A stretch of 64,000 nucleotides of DNA. It comes from Smittia aterrima. Lineage: Eukaryota; Arthropoda; Insecta; Diptera; Chironomidae. The notes under the pieces were generated by a model. It saw nothing but the letters and a program-made list of their open reading frames with translations. It was not told the DNA's origin and searched no databases. The translations under genes were made by a program, and so were the position numbers. The stretch's first letter is position 1. Each line of letters begins with the position of its first letter. Below, piece after piece: positions 1 through 13,254 of this stretch. The stretch spans positions 20,460,001 through 20,524,000 of the forward strand of contig CP093831.1 of assembly GCA_033063855.1 (NCBI GenBank). Direction: 5' to 3'.

Positions 1-3000
1 AATGGCATGGGAAGCGGTGCGCAGATTAGCAATCAAAATCCAGTGAATGTAACTGGAGGGCCGCTCTCATATCGATACAGATTCCATGAAATTCACATAC
101 ACTACGGCCTTCACGATCAATTCGGAAGCGAGCACAGCGTCGAGGGTTACTCATTTCCAGCAGAGGTAAATAAATAAACATCATGTCTAATGCTTGTGCA
201 ACATAAATTCTTATCAAAAGACCATCGTTTAGCGACGAGAGTTGAAAGGGAGAAGCATAAACAAGAGCTTGGAAGAAAAAGGAAAATGATAGTAAATTGC
301 ACAACAATGAACGAAGTTATTTCTCTCAACGCTTCTCCTTCTTAGGATAAAAATGTGAACAGAATATTGCTTGGGAGCCCAATGAGCTTAAGCTTTAATA
401 AATTTTATAACTATAAATACCGTTTATTTATCTCGAGCAAATAGTTTTACCGACTCTCTCTCTACATGTTCAATGTTCAGCTTATCCAAAGCTATAATAA
501 CGAAAGCTTCCGAGTAAATAAAAATTGTGACATTTACTCGAGATGAAGCCAAAGTTGCTGGACAGAAGAGAAACCCAAAGAACAAATAAGTCTTAAATAA
601 CGAAGAAATGAAAATTAATGTTTTCACAAGACTGGAGCTCTACAAAGGAGAAAACAAAACTCTTTCCCATGGAGCTTTCACTTAACTATCCTTGTGAATA
701 CTTTCCTTGTGTTATCTCTCTCCCTCGACAAAATTATTAACTTTGAGCAAGCAACTTTCTCTTTACAAATTTATTCGTGAGCTTAAAGTTATTGCATTTT
801 TTTGCCCCTAACTTCTACAATGTTTACGTTATAGCTTCGTTATAGCTTTGAACAGAAAGGAATCAATAACGAGAGCTTAAGATTAATTTGCTGAAAAATT
901 GCGCTCGAGCACGAAATTCAATGATTGCGGAAAGATCGAGGAAATTTGTATTTTCATTAACAGGAACATGAAGGAAAGCTCTCTGACCGATGAAGCAGAA
1001 AAGTGTTGATTTTAAAACAAATAAACAAGCGTTCAAGTTAAAATACTTTTCAGTTAGGCGAGAGAAGATTTATTGCATAATTTTGTTTATCTAGGAGCTT
1101 AAAAAACTTTTTTTCAAAGCTGAACTTCCAAGGGACAATCATAAGTTTAGTCTCATTCAATGCTTTTCTCTCAGTACTGTTCTCCATTTTTTGGGAGTTA
1201 CTCATAAGGAAATAAATTGCTTATTTCAGCAAATAATAATTACAAAAGTCAATATTTGTTCTGTCTCTATCTTTTTGATCTGCTTTACTCCCATGAAAGG
1301 AGCATACATGAAAGGAGAAGCTTCCTGAGGTTTCGTGCCCAACGAAAAGCACATAAACTTCTAACCTTCCTCCCTCTTTCCTCGAATTCAGCTTCGAGGC
1401 AAATTTATCGTAATTCATTGTACAAGATTTTATGTGCAACGGAGAATTCGTTTGTTTGCTGTTTGGGTTGAGAAAAAAGTTTAAGATTTTTGAAATTTAT
1501 ATTGCAAATTAAAAGCAAGAGAGGAAAGTTTATTTTGTGTTTGATATCTCAAATAGAAAATATTTGGTTTTAGTGTGTGTTCGTAAATTACGTCTTCTTC
1601 ATAGTTAAGCTGCTTGGTGTTATCCGAAATTTATTGTTATCTGACTAAACTTCAATTCCTTGTGATGGGTGACCATCTTGCGATCTAACGAGTCTCAGCA
1701 ATCATGTTTGTCCCTAAACATTCATAAGTTGTCTCTAAACATGCTCGTAAAGATTACCATCAGCAGAGAAAGACAATTTTACATGTTGAACACACACTCC
1801 TTGTGGGAGTCTCACCCAACAGCACATAAAACTATTGCTCGGAGCAATTTAGTAAATTTGATTTTGCTCTGAAAAGTTTTTTTCTTTCTCGCAAACAGTT
1901 CAAGTGGATTTGCAATATCTAACGAGCAAGAGTCGAGAGAACTCCTTCTTCATGAGTTTTGATTGCCTCGTCCAAGAAATTGGCACGTTATATACTGTCG
2001 AACTTTTCTTTTACGTTAAATGAACTGTCGCGTTTGATTTTTTGTCGTCTTTCAAACTTTTTCCTCCAACTGTCTCGAGTGACTTCTTTTCATTGAAAAA
2101 ATCAACAAACATGGAAGTAATCGAATTATATTTCTCTTTTAAGCTGGAAAATTTCTTTACTTTCAATGTTTTTTCATTTTAACGATGACTTCTACGTGAA
2201 ATTTTCTATTTACAGATTCAAATATTTGGCTACAATTCCCAGCTGTATTCAAATTTCTCTGAAGCCGTGTACCGAGCTCAGGGAATTGTCGCTGTGTCTG
2301 TGCTCCTGCAGGTAAACTCAATCGTTTTGCTTCAACTGTTCCATAGTAATTTAATTATATTTCTTAGCTTGGAGATCTCAGCAACCCTGAGCTCAGAATG
2401 CTAACAGATCAATTAGATAAGATTCGATATGGAGGCGATGAAACTTCCGTAAAGAGAATATCTGTTCGAAGTCTTCTTCCTGAAACTGAGCATTACATGA
2501 CGTATGATGGGTCAACAACATCGCCAGCTTGTCACGAAACTGTTACGTGGATAGTTTTAAATAAACCAATTTACATAACTAAACAACAGGTGAGTTAAGC
2601 AATGACTTTCTTTCTTTTGCCGTCTGGACGAGGAAAACACATCGTCATCGAAATGACTTTAAATATTTAACGAGCCAACTGACGTTATGATTTGATATTA
2701 AAATTAAAAAGTTTAAACTTCGAGGACGTCAGGTTGAAAGATTGGCTGACTCACTTTGACTAAAATAGTTTTATTAAAAATTGAAAATAAGTTTGCGTTA
2801 TCATCACGCGATGCCATCAAATGTTATGAGAACTTTCTCTACAAACTTCTCCCACGTGTCTCGTATCAAGAAAGTTTTGGACAAGAATTTCTGTAAAAGG
2901 ATCGCTCACTACGTCGAGCGACGATAGTTTAGTTTACATCAGAGAACATCAATTAGGTAAAATAAAGGTTTCCATCGAGTCACTTTGTGAGAGAGCAAAG

Positions 3001-4667
3001 CAAGGATCGAAAGACCGAGGATAAAATTTGCACAACAAAAGAAAGCCTGAACTATTAATCAAAATGAAGTACTGCGTCCATTAATCAAACTAATTAGAAA
3101 ATTATAGTTTGACGTTTCGATAATATTCCCCTTCGCTTTGAATTCTCATGCTTCGCTTCCGACTCCATCAACATCAAACAAAGCATCTTCTATTGATGCT
3201 CTATAATTTGCAAAACTAATTTGCTATAGTCGTAGGATGAACTAGACTGCATTTAATGAATCAATTAGACTGCGAATAAAAGTGGACAAACACAATATCA
3301 ACGGCGAGGATTAAAGACAATTAGAGGCAGATCGTTTCAAATGATTTCATTGAATGTCTAAATTACACGATCCAATTCATTGAAGTCAATTGTTTTAAAT
3401 ACCTGCGGTTTAGACTAACATTTGAAGTCATTGAATTTATAAATTTTATTGAAGCCTCAATTTTTGGTTGGGAGAGTAAAATAAACTCAAACGACTTTTT
3501 CGACAACAAAGTACTCGAAGCCGGATGTCAAGTGCGCCCGGAGTGCAATGGAAATTAAAATTGCAGAACAGAAAAAGCGAAAATTAATTTTATCATTTGC
3601 TCGATGATCGTAACGGAAGAATTTTTTTTATTGAAACAATCGACATTTATTGGTTTTTCTTTTTTTTCTATCGCCGATATGGAAAATCAATAAAATTCTC
3701 GATGCACTTCGATGTTTACACTCTCCTGATATTATCTCGCATAATATTTTCATGCAGACATTTTAATAATTTCGGAACGTCAAGTGAACGATATTTATGA
3801 TGACGGCGATACTACGCTCAAAGCATTCATGACAATTTTTATTGGCATGATAAATATTTTTTCATTACCACGTGAAAGGGGAAAGCACAAAAGAGCTTCA
3901 CGTTTAATAAATCGGATGAGAAATTAATCAAAATACTCAGAGTTGTGGTTAATTAAAGCTTGCGTAGCCAAAAATTTAAGCAGGAAAATCGACTGGATTC
4001 TCTTATTAATTGCGAATCAGAAACAATTCAATTGTGCAAGCTTGAGTAAATGAGAAATTCTTTTTTTTCAATTCTTTATGATTCTCAAGTGAAGTTGGAT
4101 AGATTGCACAATTTTCCACTCAATCAATTCCGCCAAATTAAATTTCATGTTCTGCTAAATCCTCCCAGACAGTCCACCCACACAAGCGATTTTAATTTTT
4201 AATGAATGAAGATAATTAACGAGGAAGCTCCAAAAAAAAGTCATCACGGGAATATTTTAATGAAATTAATCTGATGTCTGTGTGAAAATTTCCGGGGAGT
4301 GAGGTGGTATGTGGCTTCACATAATTTTCCCTCTCGCTCAATCCACAACGATGAGTTTTCCCAGCGTTGGTTGACCTCTATGCTTAACCAAGATTTCATC
4401 CGCTGAACAAACAATAAGTGAATGAAATTCATTTTGATTTAAATCAAAATTAAATAAACGAAAATGTTCTTCTTTCATTCATGTAGTTGCATTCGCTTCG
4501 ACGATTGATGCAAGGTGGTCCTGATCACCCAAAAGCGCCGTTGGGAAATAACTTTCGACCACCTCAGCCCCTGTTGCATCGACCTGTGAGAACAAATATT
4601 GACTTTAGAAGCAAACAACCGAATGCAAAAGCTTGTCCAACGATGTACAAGGATGTTCATTATAAAG
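1..4667 (+). CDS. Carbonic anhydrase-related protein, CA10/CA11 type (5'-partial)
   Basis: Four exons join in frame with gt-ag introns: 1-165 (phase 0, continuing from outside the window), 2216-2311, 2368-2589 and 4487-4667. The translation follows the alpha-carbonic anhydrase fold: EIHIHYG, then SEHSVEGYSFPAE, AEIQIFGYNSQLY, TSPACHETVTWIVLNKPI (the conserved C-terminal half of the domain) and NFRPPQPLLHRPVRTNI. Two of the three zinc-ligand histidines are visible in HIHYG, but the third position, in the strand before GYN, is Gln (IQIFGYN). The protein is therefore probably acatalytic, as is known for CA10/CA11-like proteins, which are secreted or neuronal binding proteins. The last exon ends at a good donor (AAAG|gtaaga, phase 1). 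The terminal coding exon was not identified; reading through would instead stop at 4816. The first exons lie before base 1. Family call is strong; the 3' end is uncertain. Confidence 0.9.
166..2215 (+). other. Intron of the carbonic anhydrase-related gene
   Basis: Begins gtaaat after the 165 exon end and finishes tttacag before 2216. AT-rich, with only short chance ORFs on both strands. I see no nested gene, RNA gene or repeat. Confidence 0.8.
2590..4486 (+). other. Intron of the carbonic anhydrase-related gene
   Basis: Starts gtgagt and ends catgtag. AT-rich, with no open frame that resembles a protein and no obvious nested element. Confidence 0.8.
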
Positions 4668-7600
4668 GTAAGACTTATCAGTTATCTTTGAAACGCATTC
4701 TAGCATTGATTAAGCTTCTTCCCAATAAGCAAACACCTGGAAACAGCATTGAAGTGAATCGCCTGGATTCCAAACAAGAAGCATATCCAAATATCTTCCA
4801 ATTAAAATGCAGTTGAAGTGAGAAGTTCTAGTTAAACACTCTAAAGTCGAGTCCACTACTAATTTACGTTCAATTATAAATGTAAATAACGCCAATCAAT
4901 AAATCAGACGAGCTCGACAGATTTCGATAAACTCATTGTAGACAACAGCTATCAATTATTATTAAATGAAGCTATAAATGAGGGTTGATGATTTCCGCTA
5001 GCCGCGTATGTAAAATAATTGTAATTGTATCATAAAAGTATCATAAATTTATCAGCGCTTATGCAGTTATAAGCTGTTGGCATGATAACGCAACAATAAT
5101 TATGAGAAATTCTGTGGGAAGTTTGCAGATAAAAAAAAGTTTTGCAAAAGAAGTGCAACGAAATTTTCAAAAGTTTCTCCCGAGAGTTTTCCAGTTTCTT
5201 AAAAGAAAAGATGAATTTAATGTAAATATGAAAAGTCGTTGATGAAAACTGAATTAGGTAAAGTCACTTTAATGCAAAATAGGTAGCTAATGGAAATTGT
5301 ATAGAAAAAGTTCACAAATGAAAATCTTTTCGATCTGAAAACTCAATTTTCAAGGCTTTTTTCGCTATTGAAATTGCTGGCAGTCCTTCGTCTGTCTTCC
5401 CCCGACAATGACGCCTTCAACAACAGCCAAATTAGATCATATCTAAGCGAATCTAGTAAAACCTTAATCGAAATGAGCCTTTACAAGTTCGGAATTCAGA
5501 ATTTTTTAAGTTTGAACTTTTTACTAAAAAGTTTTTAGTTTTTCTTTCTTTCTTGAAGTTCTTGAAAATTGAATTATCACGAGCTCTTTATTAAAGGCGA
5601 AACTTCAGTTACAAATTTGGTAGCTCGAGTGTTGTAGACTACAACTTGTAGATGATGCTTTGAATGCGGCACGGACTTGAAACTCTCAAAAATCGTTGAA
5701 AAGAGAAAGCTTCAGAGCGCTTTCAGGTTCTTGTGCCTCTTGTGACGAGAAATCTCTGAAACTTGTAGTGAAACTTTTTCTCATCTCAGCGAAACTACTT
5801 TTTCTTCAAAAGTTTGCACTCGCAATTTGTAAAATAGAGTGAATGACTATTATTACATTTTTCATCTCTAGAGAAAAATAATCCGCCGGATGTAAAACTT
5901 TGTAGACAAATAAAGATTCAAAGTTTCTGCGAATTGACGCGACACTTGAGTCGTAAGGTGACAGAAGAAAACATTTCAATTTTGTAAATAAAACGCATTG
6001 GTCAATATTTTATACAAAAATAAAGAGTTTCATAAAGTAATCGGCGAGAGGACAGTCGCTGTCGTCGATAAACTCAAAAGTTCAGAACATATCTCAAAAC
6101 AAAAAATAAAAATATGAATTAAGGCAAAACCCGAGTGAATCATTGAATAAAAAGTTATTATTGAAAAACATTATTGTGAATACGCATAAAAGTAAATGAA
6201 ATGAATAAAAAAACTTGTTAAATCATACAAAAAAAATTGCTTTTCAATTGAGTTGAAAATTGAAATTAATAAAACATATTCAGATGATTTATTGGAGTTT
6301 ATCAGAGCTATCGAACAAATGACTACATCTGGAAAAGCTACAGGCGAGTTTTTTTTATTGCAAATTTATTTTCAGCATTGTTAACACGAATTTAAAGGAA
6401 GTTGTAGTTATAATCGTCCCTCCCTAGAGAAGCAGCTTAATTCGTAAACACCCTTGTCAACTAAATTTTCAGAAGCTGAATGAAGATTCCATCGAGTCAG
6501 AGTTAACTAGAAGAACAAATAATGGAAACGAGAAGACTTTTCTTTGTTTACTTTTCAGAGATCATGATTATTAGCTTCATGCTCCGCTTCTTCTTTTTCT
6601 TTCGTGTGGATAATAAGAACGAAATCGTTCTTCTCGAAGACGGCTAAGTTGAATGAAACTAATGAAACTTTAGTTTCCATCTCGAGACTCGAGAGTCTTT
6701 CCCTTTAAAATGCTAATTTGAAGAAGGCGGCGGACAAAAGCGACGTCTAACGCTGCGATTTTAATTTGTTGAAAGTCTGACAAAGGTTTTTTTGTGACTT
6801 TCGGAGATTTCTTCATTTAATCTTAAACAGCATCTCGGGTTGGTTTCACTTGCTTGTCCTCCACAGGATTCACAAACGTTTGGCTTACCAACGAGTGGAA
6901 AAATTAAAATCATAAATTTGAAACTTTGTCGCTTTTCTTCGCGCCACGAAATAAAATTTATGTTTATGCAAGCCAAGCTGGAATGGAAACCTTTTAAAAA
7001 CTCATTCATTTCTCAACAAGCAACGTGCTGACAGACATCCAAGTCACCTTTTCCAAGCAAACCTTTCCACACCGACCGCAAGTTGATTTTGAAATTTATG
7101 TTTCTTGAAATTAATTTCCTATTAGAATGTAACCAAGAGCAATAAATCAATTAGGCGTTGCTGACTTTTGATTTGCTGAAAGTTTGTTGGTGAAAACCTG
7201 AGTGAATAGAAGTCATCGACGAAAGAGCAAACTTTCACTTGAAAAAGCAGCAATAAATTAAATTAATGGTTGGCAGTTTGATGACACACTCATCTTTACG
7301 GCTCCACCGACGGTCTAACAAACAAAAGTCATCGTGATGAAAAAATATAAAAAAAAATATTTTATGACAAAAAAATATTTGACGCTCAGTCAGTGACCGA
7401 GTGAAAAAAAATGAGAAACAAATTTCATCGTAAGATTCGCAATCGTAAAGCAAGCAGTCTAAGAGTTAACAAATGGAGAAATGTTGTTTTAATGAAGATT
7501 CATTTCACCAGCACTTTTCCGTCTTCAATCTCCGAAACCTCATGAAAATGTGTGAAATTAACGCCATAAAGCGTCTCGACGAATGAAGAGAGAAGAGAAA

Positions 7601-10600
7601 TTTATAATCAAGAAAAGGATTTTGACCGCAAAAGCAATAAAGAACAATTTTGCGGGCGAGCGAACCCATTTGAGCATCATTGGTGTTGTGATGATGAGAT
7701 ACGATGACAAACACTTTGCTTGTGTCCTTGCAAGTTGTCCTTGTTTGAAAGAAGCGTCAGCCACAAGAAGCGATTTGTATTTTATATTAATTTGTGCTGA
7801 TAGGCCTCGGGAATCCAGACAGATGGTGACACGTTTTATGGCTTTTCTTGCTCGCTCATCACGCGCTTCAATCACAAGCAATGATTTCTTGCTTTAAGGC
7901 GGGCGAGCAACACATGGAAGAATTGGACAATTAAATTAGAAATTTGTGAGGGAAAATGCGCCGCATCATCATCAAATTCCACTCGACGGGGAGACTTCGC
8001 TTTGCCGAAAGATTTTCCACTCTTGCCGAACTTTTTTTTTGTTTATTGTTATTGCTTCGCTTTAATAAACTTCTTAGAAAGGTAGAGAAATATATTTTTA
8101 AAGTCGTTGAAGCGCACGTTGCCGCTTTCATTTCAGCACCGAAAATACCGACAAACAGACAGTAAAGCATCTTAAAGTCCTTAACAGCTTACGTCTGCTG
8201 TTTTCCTCTGCTTTCATTCGCCGCTTCGCTTTTATTTGTCATAAAAATAAAAGAAGCTTTATTCAAACAAGGTGCTAAAATAACACGAAAAGAAGTTAAA
8301 AAAAATCTTATTGCGGAGAACAATCGGAAACAATTGATAAGAAATTAACAATATACTTTTGTCCAAAAGTTAAATGAAAGTCCGATTGCGAAAGAATTTT
8401 TTTCACTCTACAAAACCAAGGACAAAACTTAAGGAACAGATTGTTCTGTGTGACTTGAGAAAGACGAGAAATAGGTGAGAGGTTGTACGACGATGATCTG
8501 TTAACATTTAATCCCAAATTCAAAAGCTCCTTGAACAATTGCGTTGAGCGGTATCATCGAGCGTCACCAACTTTCTGAAAATAAAAGAATTTCCTTCCCG
8601 TTTTTCATATTCTCGCATATTTAATGGGATCAAATCATGAGATTTATTTTATCTTCTGCCATCCGTTTGTGCGCTGTCTGAGCTTTCTCATGCTCGTTCC
8701 GTCTATTCCACATTGTTTCGTTACGCTGAAACATATTTCTCCGTTCTCAACAGACTTTATTTGAATATTTTCTTTATTTAATGTCTTCTTCTCAGATGTA
8801 CGTGCAATTTATAGAAAGAGAGTGAAAGGTAATGATGTGAAACGTCTTTCGATGGACTACAAAGGAGATTCTTAAGAATTTTCTCAAGACAACAGAAAAG
8901 AAAACTTTACCTCTCGTTTTTATTGAATTTCGTGGAAAATCGCTTTGCTAAAGGAATGAAAATATATTTTTTGAGGTAACCTTCCAAACAATAATGTGAA
9001 AAGCAAGCACTTCAGAATGGGTTGCTTTTTATTTGATACGAAAGGAGCAGAAGAAGAAACGATTACGGCTAAGGAAACTTCATTTGAAAGAAGGAGAAGG
9101 TTAAGGAACTTATTCCACTCTCTCTGTGGTTTAATGACTCACGTACCAAGAGTCTCATAATAGTCGCAATCGCCTACTTGCCCTTCCCTATTCACGCACA
9201 ATGTCAATACGATTCAAACATCCTGAAGAAACGTAAGAAACGAAGTCCTTGAGAAAGAGACTTAAACGAATTCTCCGCATTTTGATTAAAAAGCGACGAG
9301 ACAAAATAACTCAATTTTCCTTCCGCACCGCACGAAGCACGAAGCGATCCGTGATTCATTGTTCTTACACTGAGGGCAAAGTGCTCTCCGTTTTAAAAAA
9401 TACTTTCCTCCAGATGTCAAACTCGAGGTTTAAACTGAATTTCTTCAAAAGACATCAAGTGATTCTCATTGTCTCGACTCGAGAAGATTCATCTCCATCA
9501 TTTTCGCGCAATAAAACGCGTCCAAAACAATGGTTCTCTCGCCTAAAACTCGATTGATGGTTGAGGTGTCTCCTTTGTGTGCTTTAAAGTATTTACACAC
9601 CTTTGAGTCCCTCAGTCCTCCTTTTCTGATAGTCACGAAGAATGTTCGTCAAGGGACACATTTCCAACAGACAATTTCTTTTCCTTTGCCGATTCTCGAT
9701 CATGATTTTCCTTTATCCTTAGATTCGAAAATAAATTAAAATGATTATGTTCACGTTTTGTATTTGATGTTTTACGATTTGCCAGGGAGGATAGACGTTA
9801 AGTGTCCCCAGCGTGATTAAAGTTAGAAAGTAGAATGGCCCAGTATCGTTTGCTTTGTTGTTTTGACTTCTGTGATGGAATTCAAGTGAAAAGCTTATTG
9901 AAGTTATATCTCCACAGTTCTCGGAGTGCATCATGCTCAAATTCCTTTGTCTCATTGGATAAACTTCCAGCAGCTTTCATTTGTTTGCATAAAAGCTAAA
10001 CTGAAAGGACAAAAAGCGTCTGTTGATTTAACATAAAAGAAATAAATAAAGTGTGATGTCTACAGCGAAGTTTATGTCGTGCGACTCGCCAAAAACAATG
10101 AGAGACAATGAAGGATTCTGCTCCATTGTATGAGAATTTATCAAACGAAGAAACATTCATAACGTTTTTGTGGATTGAGGCGACACACCGAACGATGCAA
10201 AAGCAACACGGCGATTGCACATGCACGCTAAGAGGAAACGATGGTCAGTTTCATTAATAAACAGCATGTTGACAATAGTGAGAGACTGGATAGCTGCTGG
10301 GGAATGAATTATTTATTTGAGATTCCTGTTTATTGAACTCATGAAAGTCCATCCACACTCGTCGTAGAACTAATGAAAAAAGTTTCTCCTAGCTTTCCTC
10401 GAAGTTGTTATTATCCTAAATGCAGTGGAGCTCAACCTGGTTTGATCGATATGTTTGCAGAACCTCAAATCGTGAAAATCAAAATTACGGCTTTCGTGTC
10501 TTGTCAACTTTATCTTAAATATTTTCTTCTCTGCATTTGAAATAAAGTTTTTGCATCCCTGAATAAAACAATATTGCAGATGCAATGATAGCAATGCTAA

Positions 10601-11332
10601 TAAACACCACGACAACTTTTTAATAGTCACATTTTAGACCGTAAATGAAATTCCTCTCCGGGGCAAGGCGACAACAAGAGAAAAGTGTGGAAAGCATTCC
10701 GGCATGTGTCACCTGCTTCTTCTTACGCTCTGACACATCCGAGGAAATAACAAAACCAACATAAACATTATGAAAAAGTTTTCCTTTCAGCTTTTTATTG
10801 TTGCATTATGCTGAGTGAGTGAGAAGGAGAAAGATGAACCAACAAAAGTTGCTCGTAGAGTTTTTATTGTCGCTTTCTTCGTCCGGTCCGAGAGCTTTAG
10901 GGATGTGAAGTGAAACACAAATTTTAACAGCTTAACTTTATTTCTTATTTTAAGATGCTTGTAATGACTTTGTCTAAACAAATAAATGGAAATGTTTTTG
11001 CTCGATGTGGTCACGTGAATCGAAAACCTTTCGAATGGCCGTCACTGTCGAATAAATTAAAAACTCTCCAATCCAATGAGTTTTTGCTTCATGAGTCGAT
11101 GTGCTGTGACAACAAAAACGGGAGGATATTAAAATATGACCACTGCCGCTTACATAAATCAACACGTTGAAATAGACGAACGAACGGGCAAAAACTGTTT
11201 TCCATTTCGGCATTGAGGCTAAAACTGTTTGCACTTGAATAATGTTTCCGTTTGTTTTTGAAGCATTTTCATATTTTTGAATATTTGCAATTTACTTTTG
11301 CTATCTTAACTTTTCCCATCAGACGTCCAAGA
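4668..11332. other. Gene-poor stretch, possibly holding the last CA-related exon
   Basis: A long AT-rich region with scattered short ORFs on both strands (for example 7558-7897 and 9249-9557). They have low-complexity composition and no signal peptide, domain or splice support. The missing terminal exon of the carbonic anhydrase-related gene may lie here but cannot be picked out by eye. Nothing else is supported. Confidence 0.6.
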
Positions 11333-11557
11333 TTAAAATTCAACAATCCTCCTGCACTTGCCGTTTTCGTCAGGCGTTCGCGATGCTTTACATTTGACTC
11401 TCTCGCCGGGAACGAGGATAATTCCTGTTTGATGCAAGACATCGACGACGTGATGATGATGATTCGCTCCTAGGTTGACGTAAATGACTTTCGTAGAAAC
11501 CGCGATGTCGCAGAAATGGAAGACGATGACGAGAAAGAGAATTTGAATGACTTTCAT
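11333..11557 (-). CDS. Small secreted peptide with C-terminal Cys pair (P1)
   Basis: A single-exon 74-residue protein and the distal member of the secreted cluster. It has an N-terminal hydrophobic signal (MKVIQILFLVIVFHF...), a short middle with a four-histidine run (NHHHH), and a tail ending CKASRTPDENGKCRRIVEF. The Cys spacing is C-x11-C followed by RR and a hydrophobic residue, the shared signature of the cluster. Two CGATAAG motifs lie upstream at about 11623-11630 and 11662-11669 (reverse strand). Function is unknown. The His run could bind metal, but that is speculation. The gene is real by signal peptide plus family tail, not by any named domain. Confidence 0.8.
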   Translation of the reverse strand: MKVIQILFLVIVFHFCDIAVSTKVIYVNLGANHHHHVVDVLHQTGIILVPGERVKCKASRTPDENGKCRRIVEF

Positions 11558-11615
11558 CTTGACGTACAGAAGCTTGTCATTAAACTGTTCACAATTTATT
11601 TCTCATTATCGTATA

Positions 11616-11670
11616 TTGACGGCTTATCGAACGACCCTGATACCAAACAACTACCGATTGGCTTATCGAT
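11616..11670 (-). promoter_or_regulatory. Two GATA-type motifs upstream of P1
   Basis: The plus strand reads ggcttatcga and gcttatcgat about 39 bp apart, which is TCGATAAGC twice on the strand of P1, 66-112 bp upstream of its start codon. GATA factors such as Serpent act in insect fat body and gut. The regulatory role here is inferred from motif and position. Confidence 0.4.
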
Positions 11671-12031
11671 TTTGTATATTTCTCTTCAAACTGAGGTTTC
11701 GTATGGAAAAATGAGAAGAACAAGAAAAAATTGAGAGCTTTAATCTTATGCATATTTGATAACCGTCGTCGCACACCTCTCGCGGGTGAAATCATCGAGA
11801 CAAACGCACCATGTGCGAGTCTTATCTCGAAAATGTCTTATAATAAACTTTGCCGCGCTGATAATCTTTGTAATATTGACGCGCATAAACTAAAGGCTAA
11901 TTTTATCGGGTGACGTTGAGTTTGGCGGAAATGTTTACATTGTTGTTGATAAAGCTTCCTCCGCACTCATCTGGAATGAGTTCGCGTTTAAGCTTCGCAT
12001 GAGAGAACGTTAATCCTCACCTGTTGACTAA

Positions 12032-12277
12032 CTATTTATTAAACACGAGACGGCGGCAATTGTTTCTCTTGTCCGGGACAAACCCGGACTTACATTTAGA
12101 TGGAGCGTTTATGATATTTCCAGTGACTGTGTTGTTGGTGCTACTGTTGACATGTTGAATGCCTCGGGTCGTTCTACAATTTCTACAGAACAATAATTTT
12201 CCGTTCACTTCACTATTGAGCATGTTGTGAAGAAGTAGAACTATCAGTCCCCAAAGTAAGAATTTATTTCTCGGCAT
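12032..12277 (-). CDS. Small secreted peptide with C-terminal Cys pair (P2)
   Basis: A single-exon 81-residue protein. It has a signal peptide (KFLLWGLIVLLLHNML), an extra CRNC motif just after the mature N-terminus, an N-glycosylation-prone stretch (NSSTNNTVTGN), then IINAPSKCKSGFVPDKRNN and CRRLVFNK at the end. The tail has the cluster signature C-x11-C-R-R-hydrophobic and the upstream I-I-N-A-P lead-in also seen in several neighbours. A TCAGTTGT initiator-like sequence with a TATAA-like box about 24 bp further upstream lies some 70 bp before the start codon, and CTGATAA lies further out near 12431. Function is unknown; the call rests on family tail plus signal peptide. Confidence 0.82.
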   Translation of the reverse strand: MPRNKFLLWGLIVLLLHNMLNSEVNGKLLFCRNCRTTRGIQHVNSSTNNTVTGNIINAPSKCKSGFVPDKRNNCRRLVFNK

Positions 12278-12338
12278 ATCTTAAAGTGAAATTATTTCGT
12301 CAGACTAACTCAAAATAAAACCTCTGCCTTGCGAAACT

Positions 12339-12375
12339 CATTTCTACAACTGATCTCTTCTTTTGTTATACTCAA
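12339..12375 (-). promoter_or_regulatory. Probable core promoter of P2 (initiator plus TATA-like)
   Basis: On the reverse strand, GAGTATAACAAAAG is followed about 20-25 bases later by GATCAGTTGTAG, which matches the arthropod initiator TCAGT. The same TCAGTTGT core occurs before P15 (about 22035) and P16 (about 22995). The start site is inferred. Confidence 0.45.
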
Positions 12376-12742
12376 CTCTCTTCCATAATTAAAACAAACA
12401 AAAATTTTGCTCACATTCGAGTAAAGTCGGTTATCAGTTAAGCTTATGCTTTGTCGAGAGAATTCATTGAGACTTGAGCTGGGAGAGAGCTAACTGATAA
12501 GAAAATTCTGATTCACAAAGCCATTGAGTCAACAAACTCAGACGGAACGAAGTCGCGAAGCGGGAAAATCTTGTCTGGAAAATTTAATTGAAAATTCCAT
12601 TCGCTAACATTTACAAAGTTGCAGTTTATTAATCGTCAAACATTTTTTATGAACTTACTGATGCAACAGAAGCAACAGCGAGAGTTTTGAGAAAATTTTC
12701 TTCTTCGTTAAAGACTTTGCAGAAGACTGAGCAGCAACTTAA

Positions 12743-12994
12743 TTACGTAGATATCCTTCGGCATCGATGGTGAAACGTTGACTCGTAAACGAAGCCAGGT
12801 CGGCACGAATTTGGAATGTTGATAATTGTTCCCATATCAGGACGAGATTCAGCTTCTTTCGTTATTCGTTCAACTTCTGCTTTCTTTAATGCAATTGCCG
12901 TGGAGTTTCTGACGAAAATAACTTTCAATGATTCACTGTTGGCTATTAAAATGCTTATGATGAAACAAAACGCTAAAATACGCGTCGGTTCCAT
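12743..12994 (-). CDS. Small secreted peptide with C-terminal Cys pair (P3)
   Basis: A single-exon 83-residue protein. It has a signal peptide (ILAFCFIISILIANSES), a mature region with an amphipathic stretch (LKKAEVERITKEAE), and a tail TIINIPNSCRPGFVYEST followed by FHHRCRRIST. The Cys spacing is C-x13-C, the longest in the family, with RR after the second Cys. The IINIP lead-in matches the IINAP of P2, so P2 and P3 are likely tandem paralogs that diverged in the middle. No named domain was recognised and function is unknown. Confidence 0.8.
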   Translation of the reverse strand: MEPTRILAFCFIISILIANSESLKVIFVRNSTAIALKKAEVERITKEAESRPDMGTIINIPNSCRPGFVYESTFHHRCRRIST

Positions 12995-13254
12995 TATTTT
13001 ATTGCGCTGCTTTTAAACATATAACACTAACTAGAGACGAGTCAATAGAAAAAGAGAAGATTGGGAGGCATCGGAAGACTTTGTCACAAAATATTTGAAG
13101 AACTTTTTATTTCTTACGATTCGTAAAACAAAATGATTTGTTTTTAACTTTTAAAAAATATTTCTGTGTGTCTGAATTTATCGCTTGGCCCTTCTTATCA
13201 AATATTTAGTTCGTTGAAAATGTGTATGTTTAAGAAATATTTCCTGATAATTGA

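Noticed and set aside
4668..4816. Read-through of the last visible CA-related exon to a stop at 4816
   Set aside because: A strong donor (AAAG|gtaaga) sits at 4667 and the sequence beyond it does not resemble the family C-terminus.
7558..8170. Overlapping open frames on both strands around 7.6-8.2 kb
   Set aside because: No signal peptide, domain or splice support; opposite-strand frames of similar length indicate chance openness.
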